Shown here in pieces: positions 18,345 through 26,882 of a stretch of DNA of 39,492 bases. Each line of letters begins with the position of its first letter. Positions within the stretch are counted from its first letter, which is position 1. The translations under genes and the position numbers were made by a program. Location of the stretch: contig CAZWVH010000025.1 in assembly GCA_964636945.1 (NCBI GenBank), positions 1 through 39,492 of the forward strand. Reading direction: 5' to 3'. The stretch is from CAZADA01 sp964636945. GTDB taxonomy: Bacteria > Pseudomonadota > Alphaproteobacteria > Caulobacterales > Maricaulaceae. The notes below the pieces were generated by a model. It made no database searches. It saw only the letters and a list, made by a program, of their open reading frames with translations, and was not told where the DNA came from.

Positions 18345-18654
18345 ACACCGATCTTGGCCGAAGGGACCCTGCGACAACCGCCACATCGGACACAATTAGA
18401 CCCGTACGATGCGTTTTTGAGACAGTTAATAAGGAGTTTAATTTTTTTGAACCCAAACATTTGAATTTGGGCGCACCGAAGTGATACGATTGCAACGGGC
18501 TGGGTTTTGGGGGCTTGCATCATGGCATGCGGAATCCTCCAACAATCCATCCTTTAGGGAAGGAAGCACCTCGAATGAGGTGTGTGGGGTGGTTTGGCTT
18601 AGCCAATGCCGACCAATCGAAAACAAACGAGCCAATGAGCCAATCGGGTAACAG
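18345..18654. other. 310-base intergenic region before glycosyltransferase gene
   Basis: No convincing gene is seen. The stretch is locally AT-rich around 18425-18475, unlike the coding regions around it. A small hairpin, CACCTC-GAAT-GAGGTG, lies near 18567-18582. It probably contains the promoter of the glycosyltransferase gene, but no clear -35/-10 pair was identified. Confidence 0.4.
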
Positions 18655-20014
18655 ATGACGACATCTGCCACGCAACACCCAACCGTTCCGCCGGTGCAAT
18701 CGAGCTCACGCACAGACGGCGTATCGATTGTCATTTGCTGCTATAACGCCGCCAATCGCATCGAGCCGACGCTTAAGCATTTAGCCGATCAGCGCGATAT
18801 CGCCTCGATCCCTTGCGAAATTCTCTTGGTGGACAATGCATCCAACGATGGCACTGCAACCATTGCTCGGGAGCTATGGACGCATTTTGGTGCGCCCTTC
18901 CCCATGCGTGTTGTGACTGAACATCGCCAGGGCGTTGCGCATGCCCGCCTGCGCGGTGTCGCCGAAGCAACCTACGAGTTTGTGTCCTTTGTGGATGACG
19001 ATAATTGGGTAACTTCGCATTGGATCGCCACGGTCTACGAGCGCATGCAGCGGCATCCCAATCTGGGCTTGTTGGCCGCCCAAGGTGCGTTGGCCGCNNN
19101 NNNNNNNNNNNNNNNNNNNNNNNNNNNNNNNNNNNNNNNNNNNNNNNNNNNNNNNNNNNNNNNNNNNNNNNNNNNNNNNNNNNNNNNNNNNNNNNNNGTT
19201 GGCCGCCCAAGGTGCGTTGGCCGCACCCGAAAGCGAATTTCCAGGATGGTTTCTACTGGCTCAACGCGGTTACGGCATCGGGCCCCAATTACAACCGCGC
19301 AAAGGGGAACCGCCGCGATTTTACTCGGCGGGCCTTACATTGCGGGCAAGCGCTGTCCGAGACGCCATGTCACGCGGGTTTTCTCCCTATTGCGTTGGGC
19401 GAACGGGCGGAAAGCTCTTATCGGGCGAAGACGCGGAACTCACCATGATGATTGTTGTCCTGGGGTGGGATTGGGCTGCTCAAACTGATCTGACATTTAA
19501 ACATTACATGCCTCCAGCGCGCATGACCATGAAACACGCCCGTAAACTGTTCTACCATCATGGATTATCGGTGGGCATTCAGGACATTTACATCCACACG
19601 CTCGCCAAGAAGCGACGCAAGGTCGGCCTCTGGTTCTACCTGCGGTCATTGCTATGTGTGGTCGCCGCGACCGGACGTTGGCACCTTGCTTTACTGCGAT
19701 CAATCTTCAAGCCCAAAGCCGCACATCGCGCCCGCGCGCGCCTAGGCGTTGCGTTTTTCGCAGGCCGATGGTGGGGGCTCTTTGCCGCTATGCCCAAAGC
19801 CAAGGCCATCTCTGAACAATTACGCATCTGGGCGCCAGCCTCACGCGAACAGGGGCGCCAGATCACTTTAGACCAAGCCACTCCTCACCATAGCGATGCA
19901 CCCGAGCCGCGCAGGTTTTCGACCATCAATGCAATGCTGCAGACCAAGGAAAATGTCGGAAAGACCGTGCGTTCGGAAGGCGCGGCTACGCCGATACCGG
20001 CTCGCCCAATCTAA
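18655..20014 (+). CDS. Family 2 glycosyltransferase (interrupted by an artefactual assembly gap)
   Basis: The N-terminal part shows a GT-A fold: VSIVICCYNAANRIEPTL at 23-40, LLVDNASNDGT at 57-67, and the metal/UDP-binding VDDD at 113-116. After a run of 100 N, the second half continues with PESEFPGWF, SAGLTLRA and the acceptor-side SGEDAELTM motif of GT2 enzymes. The two halves lie in different frames as written. However, the 27 bases before and after the N run are identical. Removing one copy plus the N run (127 bases) restores a single frame of about 410 residues. The C-terminal 130 residues contain a hydrophobic patch and a basic tail. The likely role is transfer of a sugar onto a lipid carrier or onto the peptide product. 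The gene's 3' end overlaps the convergent VOC gene by 29 bases. Confidence 0.82.
19071..19097 (+). repeat. Left copy of 27-base contig-end overlap
   Basis: These 27 bases abut the N run and are identical to 19198-19224. The copy encodes LAAQGALAA. It is best read as the overlapping end of one contig, not as a biological repeat. Confidence 0.85.
19098..19197. other. 100-N scaffold gap
   Basis: There are exactly 100 N, the conventional placeholder for a gap of unknown size. It lies inside the glycosyltransferase gene, and the flanks overlap by 27 identical bases, so the true gap is probably zero. Confidence 0.95.
19198..19224 (+). repeat. Right copy of 27-base contig-end overlap
   Basis: It is identical to 19071-19097 and begins immediately after the N run, as expected for the start of the next contig in a scaffold whose overlapping ends were not merged. 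Confidence 0.85.
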
Positions 20015-20366
20015 GTAAATTTCCTTCGCTATCCCACACATGTAGCTCACGCATGCCGTAGTCGAATGTGGTTGGCCCGCTCAGGCGCGTACTGGCGCCG
20101 CGTTCGCGAAACTCATCGGCGAGGGCGTCAACTGCGGTGACATTGAAGTAGGCTGAGGTGTTTTCGGCGATATGGCGATCAGGGCATAACCAAAAATTGA
20201 TCAGCACCCGATCGCGAACAACAATTCCAAAATCACCATAATCGGCGCGGATCTCAAATCCCAGCGCGTCGCGATACCAGCACAGCGCCCGGGTCATGTC
20301 CTGAGCCGCGAACCAAGGGATGGCGAGATCAAATCTGGGCGTCCTGATTTCAGCGATCACCTGCAT
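19986..20366 (-). CDS. VOC-family (glyoxalase / bleomycin-resistance fold) protein
   Basis: The 126-residue protein has the paired beta-alpha-beta-beta-beta layout of vicinal oxygen chelate proteins: an N-terminal TRALCWYRDALGFEI unit and a C-terminal unit ending RELHVWDSEGNLLRLGEP. VOC proteins include glyoxalases, dioxygenases and drug-sequestering resistance proteins, and this sequence does not identify which. It starts 18 bases after nuoF and probably rides on the nuo transcript. Its 3' end overlaps the glycosyltransferase gene on the other strand. A link to resistance against the NRPS product is possible but unsupported. Confidence 0.8.
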   Translation of the reverse strand: MQVIAEIRTPRFDLAIPWFAAQDMTRALCWYRDALGFEIRADYGDFGIVVRDRVLINFWLCPDRHIAENTSAYFNVTAVDALADEFRERGASTRLSGPTTFDYGMRELHVWDSEGNLLRLGEPVSA

Positions 20367-20384
20367 AGGGTCCAGATTTGAGGA

Positions 20385-21713
20385 TCATACCGCCTCTGCC
20401 TCATCTTTTTGAGATTTGACATACCCCAGCGCGCCCACCAGCGGCTTACTGGCGCGGTACTTTTCGATCCGTTCTTCAATTTCGTGGCGGAAATGGCGGA
20501 TCAATCCCTGCACAGGCCACGCCGCGGCGTCACCGAGCGCACATATGGTGTGCCCCTCCACCTGATGGCTGACCTCCAACAAGAGATCGATCTCATGGGG
20601 TTCCGCCTCGCCTTTCGCCATGCGATCGAGCACCCGCCACATCCAGCCCGCGCCTTCCCGGCACGGCGTGCACTGACCACAGCTCTCATGCTTGTAGAAA
20701 TAGGAAATCCGCGCGATCGCTTTCACCACATCCGTGGACTTATCCATGATAATCACTGCGGCTGTTCCCAGTCCGGATTTCTTCTCCTGCAGAGAATCGA
20801 AATCCATGGGCAGGTCTTCGCACTCTTCTGCTGGCAATAGTGGAACTGACGAACCACCAGGGATGACCGCCTTCAAGTTATCCCAACCGCCCCGCACGCC
20901 ACCTGCGTGTTGTTCAAGCAAAGTGCGAAGCGGAATCGACATGGCCTCTTCCACATTGCAGGGGCGCTCCACATGTCCTGAGATGCAAAAGACCTTGGTG
21001 CCCGCATTGTTGGGCCGACCAATCCCAGCAAACCAGTCAGCGCCACGGCGCAAAATCGTGGGCGCGACAGCAACCGACTCCACATTGTTCACCGTTGTGG
21101 GACACCCATAAAGACCGGCATTGGCGGGGAATGGCGGTTTAAGGCGCGGCTGACCCTTTTTGCCTTCCAGGCTCTCGAGTAGCGCCGTCTCCTCGCCACA
21201 GATATAGGCCCCGGCGCCATGATGGACGTGAATGTCCAGATCCCAGCCATGCACATTGTTCTTGCCAATCAATTTGGCCTCGTAGGCTTCCTTGATGGCG
21301 TCTTCTAACCGCAAGCACTCGAACTGATACTCGCCACGAATATAGATATAACAGGTATGAGCGCGCATGGCGTAGGACGCCACCATACATCCTTCCAAGA
21401 ACAGGTGCGGATCGTGGCGCATGATATCACGATCTTTACAGGTGCCCGGCTCGGATTCATCGGCATTGACCACCAGATAGTGCGGCCGGTCGGTGACCTG
21501 TTTGGGCATGAACGACCATTTCAGGCCTGTGGGAAAGCCCGCGCCGCCGCGACCGCGCAAACCGGACGCCTTGATTTGGTCGATGATCCAGTCTTGACCG
21601 GCGTCAAGCATGTCCTTGGTCGCGTTCCACGCGCCGCGTTGCTTGGCGGCCTCGAGGCGCCAATCATGGCGACCGTACAGATTGGTGAAGATCCGATCTT
21701 TATCCTGTAACAT
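20385..21713 (-). CDS. nuoF: NADH-quinone oxidoreductase subunit F
   Basis: The 442-residue protein is the NADH- and FMN-binding subunit of respiratory complex I, in the peripheral arm on the cytoplasmic side. The FMN/NADH loop GLRGRGGAGFPTGLKW is at residues 51-66. The [4Fe-4S] (N3) ligands lie in ESCGQCTPCREG, with the fourth cysteine in the HTICALGD stretch. The frame extends 19 codons further upstream, but ATG 21713 begins the usual MLQDKDRIFTNLYG N-terminus. That start overlaps the end of the small upstream membrane-protein gene by 14 bases. It is followed by the VOC gene and not by nuoG. Confidence 0.97.
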   Translation of the reverse strand: MLQDKDRIFTNLYGRHDWRLEAAKQRGAWNATKDMLDAGQDWIIDQIKASGLRGRGGAGFPTGLKWSFMPKQVTDRPHYLVVNADESEPGTCKDRDIMRHDPHLFLEGCMVASYAMRAHTCYIYIRGEYQFECLRLEDAIKEAYEAKLIGKNNVHGWDLDIHVHHGAGAYICGEETALLESLEGKKGQPRLKPPFPANAGLYGCPTTVNNVESVAVAPTILRRGADWFAGIGRPNNAGTKVFCISGHVERPCNVEEAMSIPLRTLLEQHAGGVRGGWDNLKAVIPGGSSVPLLPAEECEDLPMDFDSLQEKKSGLGTAAVIIMDKSTDVVKAIARISYFYKHESCGQCTPCREGAGWMWRVLDRMAKGEAEPHEIDLLLEVSHQVEGHTICALGDAAAWPVQGLIRHFRHEIEERIEKYRASKPLVGALGYVKSQKDEAEAV

Positions 21714-21918
21714 CCGAATCCTCTTGCTTTGATTGTTCAGACTTTGACTTCGATCCTTGCGATTGTGCAAGGACTACAATGATGATCGCCATCAGCGCCG
21801 CCATTGAAACCCCGGTCAGGTCTCCGTCACTGGTTTCAGCAATGAACAGCTCATAACCCAATACCCCAAGTGCTGCGGACAGGAGCAACACAGCAAAGGT
21901 ATAAAGCACGACGCGCAT
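21700..21918 (-). CDS. Small two-TM membrane protein, hypothetical
   Basis: The 72-residue product has two hydrophobic segments (VVLYTFAVLLLSAALGVLGY and SMAALMAIIIVVLAQ) and a charged C-terminal tail rich in Ser, Lys, Gln and Glu. The frame is open up to 22251, but a strong AAGGAG ribosome binding site nine bases before ATG 21918 favours the short form. The stretch 21919-22129 upstream then holds no gene I can support. The gene overlaps nuoF and is probably translationally coupled to it. It was not recognised as a known family. Confidence 0.6.
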   Translation of the reverse strand: MRVVLYTFAVLLLSAALGVLGYELFIAETSDGDLTGVSMAALMAIIIVVLAQSQGSKSKSEQSKQEDSDVTG

Positions 21919-22129
21919 GAATCCTGTCTCCTTGAACGGCGACGGCTGCAACACTGCTGGCGTTTGCATCACACTCATCTCGGTCGTAAGACGCCAATAA
22001 CCACGGTGTATCAGATTGTGGAGCCAAGCCGACCAGATGGAACTGTGACCGACAGCCGCCCCCGGTCCATCCCCCATAAACATCAGGCCGGTTCGATGAT
22101 GTGTCATGATCGCCGCGCCTCCCTCACGT

Positions 22130-22366
22130 TTAGCGCTCACCACGCATCTGACGCACGGCGGTGATCGCCACCGGCAACACAATTCCCGCCCCGAGCGCCG
22201 CTCCAAAGACAATCCAAAGCCAATCTCCGGTTTGGAAATAGATGGCGACACCCAGCAAGACCAGTACGGCGTCCAGGACCACAGCCCAGAACAGAGCTTT
22301 CTTTAACTGCTGGCGATCGGGCCTTGTCGTCACGTCATGCGCCGCCATCGGCGTCTTGTCCGTCAT
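22130..22366 (-). CDS. Small two-TM membrane protein, hypothetical
   Basis: The 78-residue product has a charged, Lys/Arg-rich N-terminus, then two membrane segments (ALFWAVVLDAVLVLLGVAIY and WLWIVFGAALGAGIVLPVAI), ending in RQMRGER. It begins inside the 3' end of nuoE (32-base overlap) in another frame; a second possible start is ATG 22348. Position within the nuo operon suggests co-expression with complex I, possibly as an assembly or accessory factor, which is inference only. Confidence 0.65.
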   Translation of the reverse strand: MTDKTPMAAHDVTTRPDRQQLKKALFWAVVLDAVLVLLGVAIYFQTGDWLWIVFGAALGAGIVLPVAITAVRQMRGER

Positions 22367-23027
22367 TGGACGGCAAGTTGGGCAGTGCCGCGGGTTTGGC
22401 CCGCGACCCGTCAAATAGGCTGGGGTCAGTGAGCGTTGTGGCGTCGCCTTGAGGCGCAGAGGTTTGACGATCAATGCGCGGGCCGGGCTCCACCGGATGA
22501 TCGGCGTGCAACTGATCCAACAACTCGGCAAAGGACTCCATGGTCAAGTCTTCATAATACCAATCGCCATCGGCATTGGAGATTTGCACCATCGGCGCGT
22601 TCACACATGCCCCCAGGCACTCCACCTCGAGCCAGGAAAACGCCCCGTCCTCACTCACGACGCCCTGTTCGCCAATTCGTTCGCGGCACACGGTTTTGAG
22701 GTCTTCCGCGCCGCGCAGCATGCATGGCGTGGTGCCGCAGACCTGCACGTAATGGCGCCCTTCTGGGGATAAGCGGAACATGGTGTAGAACGTGGCCACC
22801 TCATAAACGCGCATATACGGCATCTCTAACCGTTCAGCCACGGCGCGCATGGCCGCCTCCGGCAACCAGCCTCCCGCTTGTTTTTGCGCGATCCAGAGTA
22901 ATGGGATCACGCCTGAACGCTTGCGCTCATCGGGATATTTCGACAACCAGAATGCGATCTTGTCTTCGGACAAGGAGTCAAATTCGAAACTGTCTGGCTG
23001 TTCACCAGCCAATCGGCGCACAGACAT
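22335..23027 (-). CDS. nuoE: NADH-quinone oxidoreductase subunit E
   Basis: The 230-residue protein is the thioredoxin-like [2Fe-2S] (N1a) subunit of complex I, partner of NuoF. The four cysteine ligands are seen in CGTTPC and CLGACVNAP. The N-terminal helical region carries the family pattern RSGVIPLLWIAQKQAGGWLP. After the core there is a roughly 50-residue hydrophilic, Pro/Asp-rich C-terminal extension of low complexity. ATG 23027 (MSVRRLAGEQP) is chosen over an in-frame start 26 codons upstream because that extension has no family resemblance. Confidence 0.96.
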   Translation of the reverse strand: MSVRRLAGEQPDSFEFDSLSEDKIAFWLSKYPDERKRSGVIPLLWIAQKQAGGWLPEAAMRAVAERLEMPYMRVYEVATFYTMFRLSPEGRHYVQVCGTTPCMLRGAEDLKTVCRERIGEQGVVSEDGAFSWLEVECLGACVNAPMVQISNADGDWYYEDLTMESFAELLDQLHADHPVEPGPRIDRQTSAPQGDATTLTDPSLFDGSRAKPAALPNLPSNDGQDADGGA

Positions 23028-23068
23028 GGCGTCCCCGTTTGTCACTGCCACGCGCCTTCGCGCTGTGG

Positions 23069-23335
23069 CTAAAATCCATTGAGCTCTTTGACCTGGCGAT
23101 AGCAATGCAAGCAGAGCACTTGCGGGTCAACATACTCTAAAACTTGGTCGGTCCACGTTTCACCTGCAGCGACATAGCGCGCCTCGCAGTCCTCGCACCA
23201 GGCCTGCGGTTCGTCTTCCTCTTCGTCGGTGAAGAAAAATCCTCGCGCCTGCCCATCAGCCAAGCTTTCAACAATATGCCGGCACACAATTGTACGCTTG
23301 GATCGACCGTGTGTGGCGCATGTGATGAGCGTCAT
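23069..23335 (-). CDS. Hypothetical zinc-ribbon-like protein (88 aa)
   Basis: The small acidic protein has cysteine and histidine pairs spaced as in metal-binding folds: C6..H9, C18..H20, a central WCEDCE and a C-terminal CLHCY. It probably binds zinc. Its start codon overlaps the stop of the upstream 137-residue membrane protein (ATGA), and nuoE follows after 41 bases, so it is part of the nuo transcription unit. No function can be assigned. Confidence 0.72.
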   Translation of the reverse strand: MTLITCATHGRSKRTIVCRHIVESLADGQARGFFFTDEEEDEPQAWCEDCEARYVAAGETWTDQVLEYVDPQVLCLHCYRQVKELNGF

Positions 23336-23745
23336 TGCTCAAGCGCCGTTGATTCTGGAAGCGTCGAACGGCCTTCCAGCTTGGCCAAACGTCGTTCCGA
23401 CTTAGCGATTGTCCGGCGCAACATGGCCTTTTGGTATGCCTGCGTCACGCGTTTGACGCCTGGGGTGCGCCCTAGCCCGCCCATGCGCAGGAAAATGATC
23501 AAACCAAAAGACGCCAGCAAAGGCAGCCAGCTCACCTCACCATCCGGTTTGGTCATCGACATACGCAGCGGGACCACGCCAAAGCCGATGATTGCGCCGA
23601 GGATCACGCCATAAATTGCAGCCCCAATGCGCACCTCGCGCTGCTCTCCGGCCATATCCTCGGGCTTAAGCAACACAAAGCTCATCGCGATGACGATAAG
23701 CGCGACGAACGCGGCAATGGCGGTTTCAATCATCCACATTGCCAT
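23332..23745 (-). CDS. Hypothetical membrane protein (137 aa)
   Basis: The protein has three hydrophobic segments: ETAIAAFVALIVIAMSFVLL, IGAAIYGVILGAIIGFGVVPL and WLPLLASFGLIIFLRM. A basic, helical C-terminal tail (AMLRRTIAKSERRLAKLEGR) should lie in the cytoplasm. An alternative start is four codons in, at 23733. It is coupled by ATGA overlap to the zinc-ribbon gene. The family was not recognised. Confidence 0.68.
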   Translation of the reverse strand: MAMWMIETAIAAFVALIVIAMSFVLLKPEDMAGEQREVRIGAAIYGVILGAIIGFGVVPLRMSMTKPDGEVSWLPLLASFGLIIFLRMGGLGRTPGVKRVTQAYQKAMLRRTIAKSERRLAKLEGRSTLPESTALEQ

Positions 23746-24047
23746 GAGAGTTATCGGGTAACACCGCCATCGACAATGCGTATCAGCGCATCAACGAATG
23801 GCCCCCTGTTTCATCACGCCCCATGGACGCCCTGAACCAGCGCTGCCGCCTTCAATTAAGGGGATCGAACACTTGACGACCGCAACAATCGACCGCTGCC
23901 TGTGTGCCGTAGCCAAACCGAAGAATTTTTTGGCATCCGAGCGAGCACGTGACGGGCTCAAGTCCCACGTCGATATTGTGCGTTGCGCACCTCACCAGAC
24001 TAATGGAGCTATTCGTCGGGGTGCAACACTTACCGCACTAAAAGCCA
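23746..24047. other. 302-base gap inside the nuo run, no gene supported
   Basis: No gene is supported. A plus-strand frame crosses it (23798-24148) but has the low-complexity composition of a chance frame and overlaps the lipoprotein gene antisense. It may contain an internal promoter for the downstream small genes and nuoE-F; no clear hexamers were seen. Confidence 0.4.
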
Positions 24048-24788
24048 TCACCGGTAGGCCACTTCGACGGGCTGCCAACCAACGATCTTGTCGCCTTCGA
24101 AATCAACGATTAGCAAAGCGTCGTGGGGCCAGGTGGAGCCTGTGCTGATAAAAATCATGACTTCACTGTCAAGTGTATCAATAGCGAGCACCTCGTTGAG
24201 GATCTCAGTGCTCCTCAGCTCTGCGAACGCGCCGCCGCCCTCCAGCTCTACCAATCTGTCACTTAACGCTTTTGGTCCAAGCACATCGCCGTATTCACTG
24301 CACACTAACGGAGGTTCTCCATAAGCAGGCCAATGGCGATAAACCAGGCTGCCGGAGCAAATTGGCGATGCGCCCTGACCATCCTTCCAATGGGAAAGAA
24401 ACTCATTCAGCGAGCCGATCTCAAGGCAACCCAGTTCATCTCGTGGACCGGTCTTTAAGATACTCGATTTGACCTCAGCGATTGTCTCGCGCGTAACGGA
24501 CAAGATACCACGATCAACATCTAAATACTGTCGAGGCGGACCGCTCTCAAAGCTCGGAACAAACCGATTATCTTTGCACCGTCCCAAAAACACTTGAGGT
24601 GCATAGGCCACTGCACCCTCAGCCAGACGCTCCCGCCATGTCGCTTCATCGCCTGTCCAAGCGGCGTATGGCGTTTCCAACGCAATCCGTTCAAGACCCT
24701 CCACATCCTCCACACTGATCGGCCGACCAGGCGTGGCTGCACACGCCGCGCAGATCAGCGCAACGCATGAGATGACCGCGTGCTTCAC
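24048..24788 (-). CDS. Hypothetical lipoprotein / secreted protein
   Basis: The 246-residue product has an N-terminal export signal (KHAVISCVALICAACAATPG) with a possible lipidation cysteine at about residue 16; the lipobox is imperfect. GTG 24788 is chosen because GGAGG lies about seven bases upstream. The ATG at 24800 overlaps that ribosome binding site and would be a poor start. Six or so scattered cysteines in the mature part could form disulphides. No domain was recognised. It is probably transcribed with the nuo genes. Confidence 0.62.
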   Translation of the reverse strand: MKHAVISCVALICAACAATPGRPISVEDVEGLERIALETPYAAWTGDEATWRERLAEGAVAYAPQVFLGRCKDNRFVPSFESGPPRQYLDVDRGILSVTRETIAEVKSSILKTGPRDELGCLEIGSLNEFLSHWKDGQGASPICSGSLVYRHWPAYGEPPLVCSEYGDVLGPKALSDRLVELEGGGAFAELRSTEILNEVLAIDTLDSEVMIFISTGSTWPHDALLIVDFEGDKIVGWQPVEVAYR

Positions 24789-24855
24789 GGCATCCTCCAA
24801 ATTTTCAAGTTCTAGTTGAGGGTGAAGTTATCACACTCTACCGCGTTAGGCGCGA

Positions 24856-25416
24856 TCAATCTTGCCCGAAAAACTCGGCGACCGGTGCGTGGAGGCCGGG
24901 CGGGTCGAGCGATAACACGCCCTCAGACACCAATTTGGTCTCAATAATGTCGCCGTCACCGCGACGATGATGCACGATGATTTTTTTCTCGTCATGCACA
25001 ACCAGATAATGCGCCACACTGGGGATTTGGAAATACTCGGCGATCTTAATGTGCTCATCGCGCTCCGCGCTCGACGGCGAGATCACCTCCACCAGGATCA
25101 CGGGATTGTCGCTGAGCGCTGCGTCGTCGTCGATGTCGCCGCAATGCACAACCACGTCAGGAATCCGCACAGTGAGATTGTGGGGCGAGACCGGAACGCC
25201 GTCGATAAAGGCTTCGCATTGAACGCCGGCTTTGCGAATGGCCGCAGCTAACGTATTTACGGATCTCAATTTCGCTCGATTATGACGCACGCGATCGCGG
25301 CCCATGGCGACAATCTCGCCGTCCACAAGCTCGTACTTCTCACCATCTTCAGGCGGATCCCAATCTAAGAACTCCGCCGCCGTCATGGGCTCTGGACTTG
25401 CCAATGGATCGCTCAA
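24856..25416 (-). CDS. Uma2-family (DUF820) putative endonuclease
   Basis: The 186-residue protein matches the Uma2/DUF820 fold, a PD-(D/E)XK-like nuclease family abundant in cyanobacteria and present in many other bacteria. Visible are YELVDGEIVAMG near the N-terminus, the acidic residue in RIPDVVV, and the PVILVEVISPSSAERD block with the second acid. It is placed between nuoD and the lipoprotein gene, with a separate non-coding stretch of 274 bases upstream. Biological roles of the family are poorly known. Its presence inside a complex I gene run suggests insertion of a mobile-type accessory gene. Confidence 0.88.
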   Translation of the reverse strand: MSDPLASPEPMTAAEFLDWDPPEDGEKYELVDGEIVAMGRDRVRHNRAKLRSVNTLAAAIRKAGVQCEAFIDGVPVSPHNLTVRIPDVVVHCGDIDDDAALSDNPVILVEVISPSSAERDEHIKIAEYFQIPSVAHYLVVHDEKKIIVHHRRGDGDIIETKLVSEGVLSLDPPGLHAPVAEFFGQD

Positions 25417-25690
25417 TCGTTGGTTCCTCGTTAGTCCAGTCTACCGCAAACGTCCAATCGGCAAAAACTTGGCGTCCAGGCTACAGCTGATACGATGCAC
25501 GACGTCGATTTGAGCGCACATCTGATGAATGCGCCGCCAACTCCGCCTCCGACGGCCATCATCTCCCTCCACAGCAACGCACGGCGACCCACTTTCGTAA
25601 CCGAAGGTTATCGGAAATAAGCTTGAAGCACAACTTTCCATTGCAATTTCGCACAAAACCCGCATTCAGATAGGTTTGAATGGCGGAATG

Positions 25691-26869
25691 TCACCGATCA
25701 ATTTCCCCAAACACGATGTCGAGCGAACCAATAATAGCCGAGACATCAGCGAGCATGTGGCCCCTATTCATAAAGTCCATGGCCGCTAGATGCGCAAAGC
25801 CAGGCGCCCGGATCTTCACCCGGTGGGGTTTGTTGGTCCCGTCCGCCACAAGGTAGACGCCAAATTCACCCTTAGGCGCCTCTACGGCGGCGTACACTTC
25901 GCCTTCGGGCACGTGAAATCCCTCGGTGTAGAGCTTAAAGTGGTGGATTAGCGCCTCCATGGAGCGCTTCATGTCGGCCCGACGCGGCGGGGACACTTTG
26001 CCGCCTGTCTCGAGTACTGGCCCCTCCGGCATCAGTTCGATGCACTGCTTCATGATTTTGATGCTCTCGCGCATCTCGTCCATGCGGCACACATACCGGT
26101 CGTAGCAATCTCCATGTTTGCCAACGGGGATCTTGAAATCGAGCTCGGAGTAAACCTCATACGGTTGGGCGCGGCGCAAATCCCAGGGCGCCCCTGATCC
26201 ACGGATCATCACGCCGGTAAACCCGCGCGCCAGGGCGTCCTTTTTGCTCACCACGCCGATGTCCACATTGCGCTGTTTGAAAATGCGGTTTTCTGTGATC
26301 AAGCCTTCGATATCGTCCAGCACCTTTGGAAAAGTATCGCACCACTTCGCTATATCGTCGATCAGCGCGGCTGGCAGATCCTGGTGCACGCCGCCAGGAC
26401 GAAAATAGTGGGCGTGCAGTCGAGCCCCGGATGCTCGCTCATAGAACACCATGAGCTTTTCCCGCTCTTCAAAGCCCCATAAAGGCGGGGTGAGCGCGCC
26501 CACATCCATGGCTTGGGTGGTCACATTGAGCAAATGCGAGAGAATACGGCCGATCTCGCTATAGAGCACGCGAATGAACTGGCCGCGGCGCGGCACCTCC
26601 ACGCCCGCGAGCTTTTCGATCGCCATACAATACGCGTGCTCCTGGTTCATGGGAGCCACATAGTCGAGCCGGTCGAAATACCCTGTGCCTTGCAAATACG
26701 TCTTATGCTCCAAGAGCTTTTCCGTGCCGCGATGCAGGAGGCCAATATGCGGATCAACCCGCTCAACCACCTCGCCATCCAGCTCGAGTACAAGCCGCAG
26801 CACGCCATGAGCGGCGGGGTGCTGCGGTCCAAAGTTGAGCGTAAATGGGCGAACTTGCGTCTCAGCCAT
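25691..26869 (-). CDS. nuoD: NADH-quinone oxidoreductase subunit D
   Basis: The 392-residue protein is the 49-kDa-type subunit that lines the quinone-binding pocket of complex I. N-terminal NFGPQHPAAHGVLRLVLELD is the family signature with the quinone-site His pair. The C-terminal end DIVFGEIDR is intact. A GAGAGG ribosome binding site precedes ATG 26869. It is separate from nuoC, with three unrelated genes in between, instead of being adjacent or fused. Confidence 0.97.
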   Translation of the reverse strand: MAETQVRPFTLNFGPQHPAAHGVLRLVLELDGEVVERVDPHIGLLHRGTEKLLEHKTYLQGTGYFDRLDYVAPMNQEHAYCMAIEKLAGVEVPRRGQFIRVLYSEIGRILSHLLNVTTQAMDVGALTPPLWGFEEREKLMVFYERASGARLHAHYFRPGGVHQDLPAALIDDIAKWCDTFPKVLDDIEGLITENRIFKQRNVDIGVVSKKDALARGFTGVMIRGSGAPWDLRRAQPYEVYSELDFKIPVGKHGDCYDRYVCRMDEMRESIKIMKQCIELMPEGPVLETGGKVSPPRRADMKRSMEALIHHFKLYTEGFHVPEGEVYAAVEAPKGEFGVYLVADGTNKPHRVKIRAPGFAHLAAMDFMNRGHMLADVSAIIGSLDIVFGEIDR

Positions 26870-26882
26870 GAACTTGATCCTC

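Noticed and set aside
19071..19224. Direct 27-base repeat as a real tandem duplication in the glycosyltransferase
   Set aside because: The copies lie exactly at both edges of a 100-N run and merging them restores the frame, which points to an unmerged contig overlap.
22107..22251. Long form of the small membrane protein before nuoF, starting at 22251 or 22107
   Set aside because: The N-terminal part looks non-coding, and a strong ribosome binding site supports the start at 21918.
23798..24148. Plus-strand open frame across the gap in the nuo run
   Set aside because: No homology signature, no ribosome binding site and partial antisense overlap with the lipoprotein gene.
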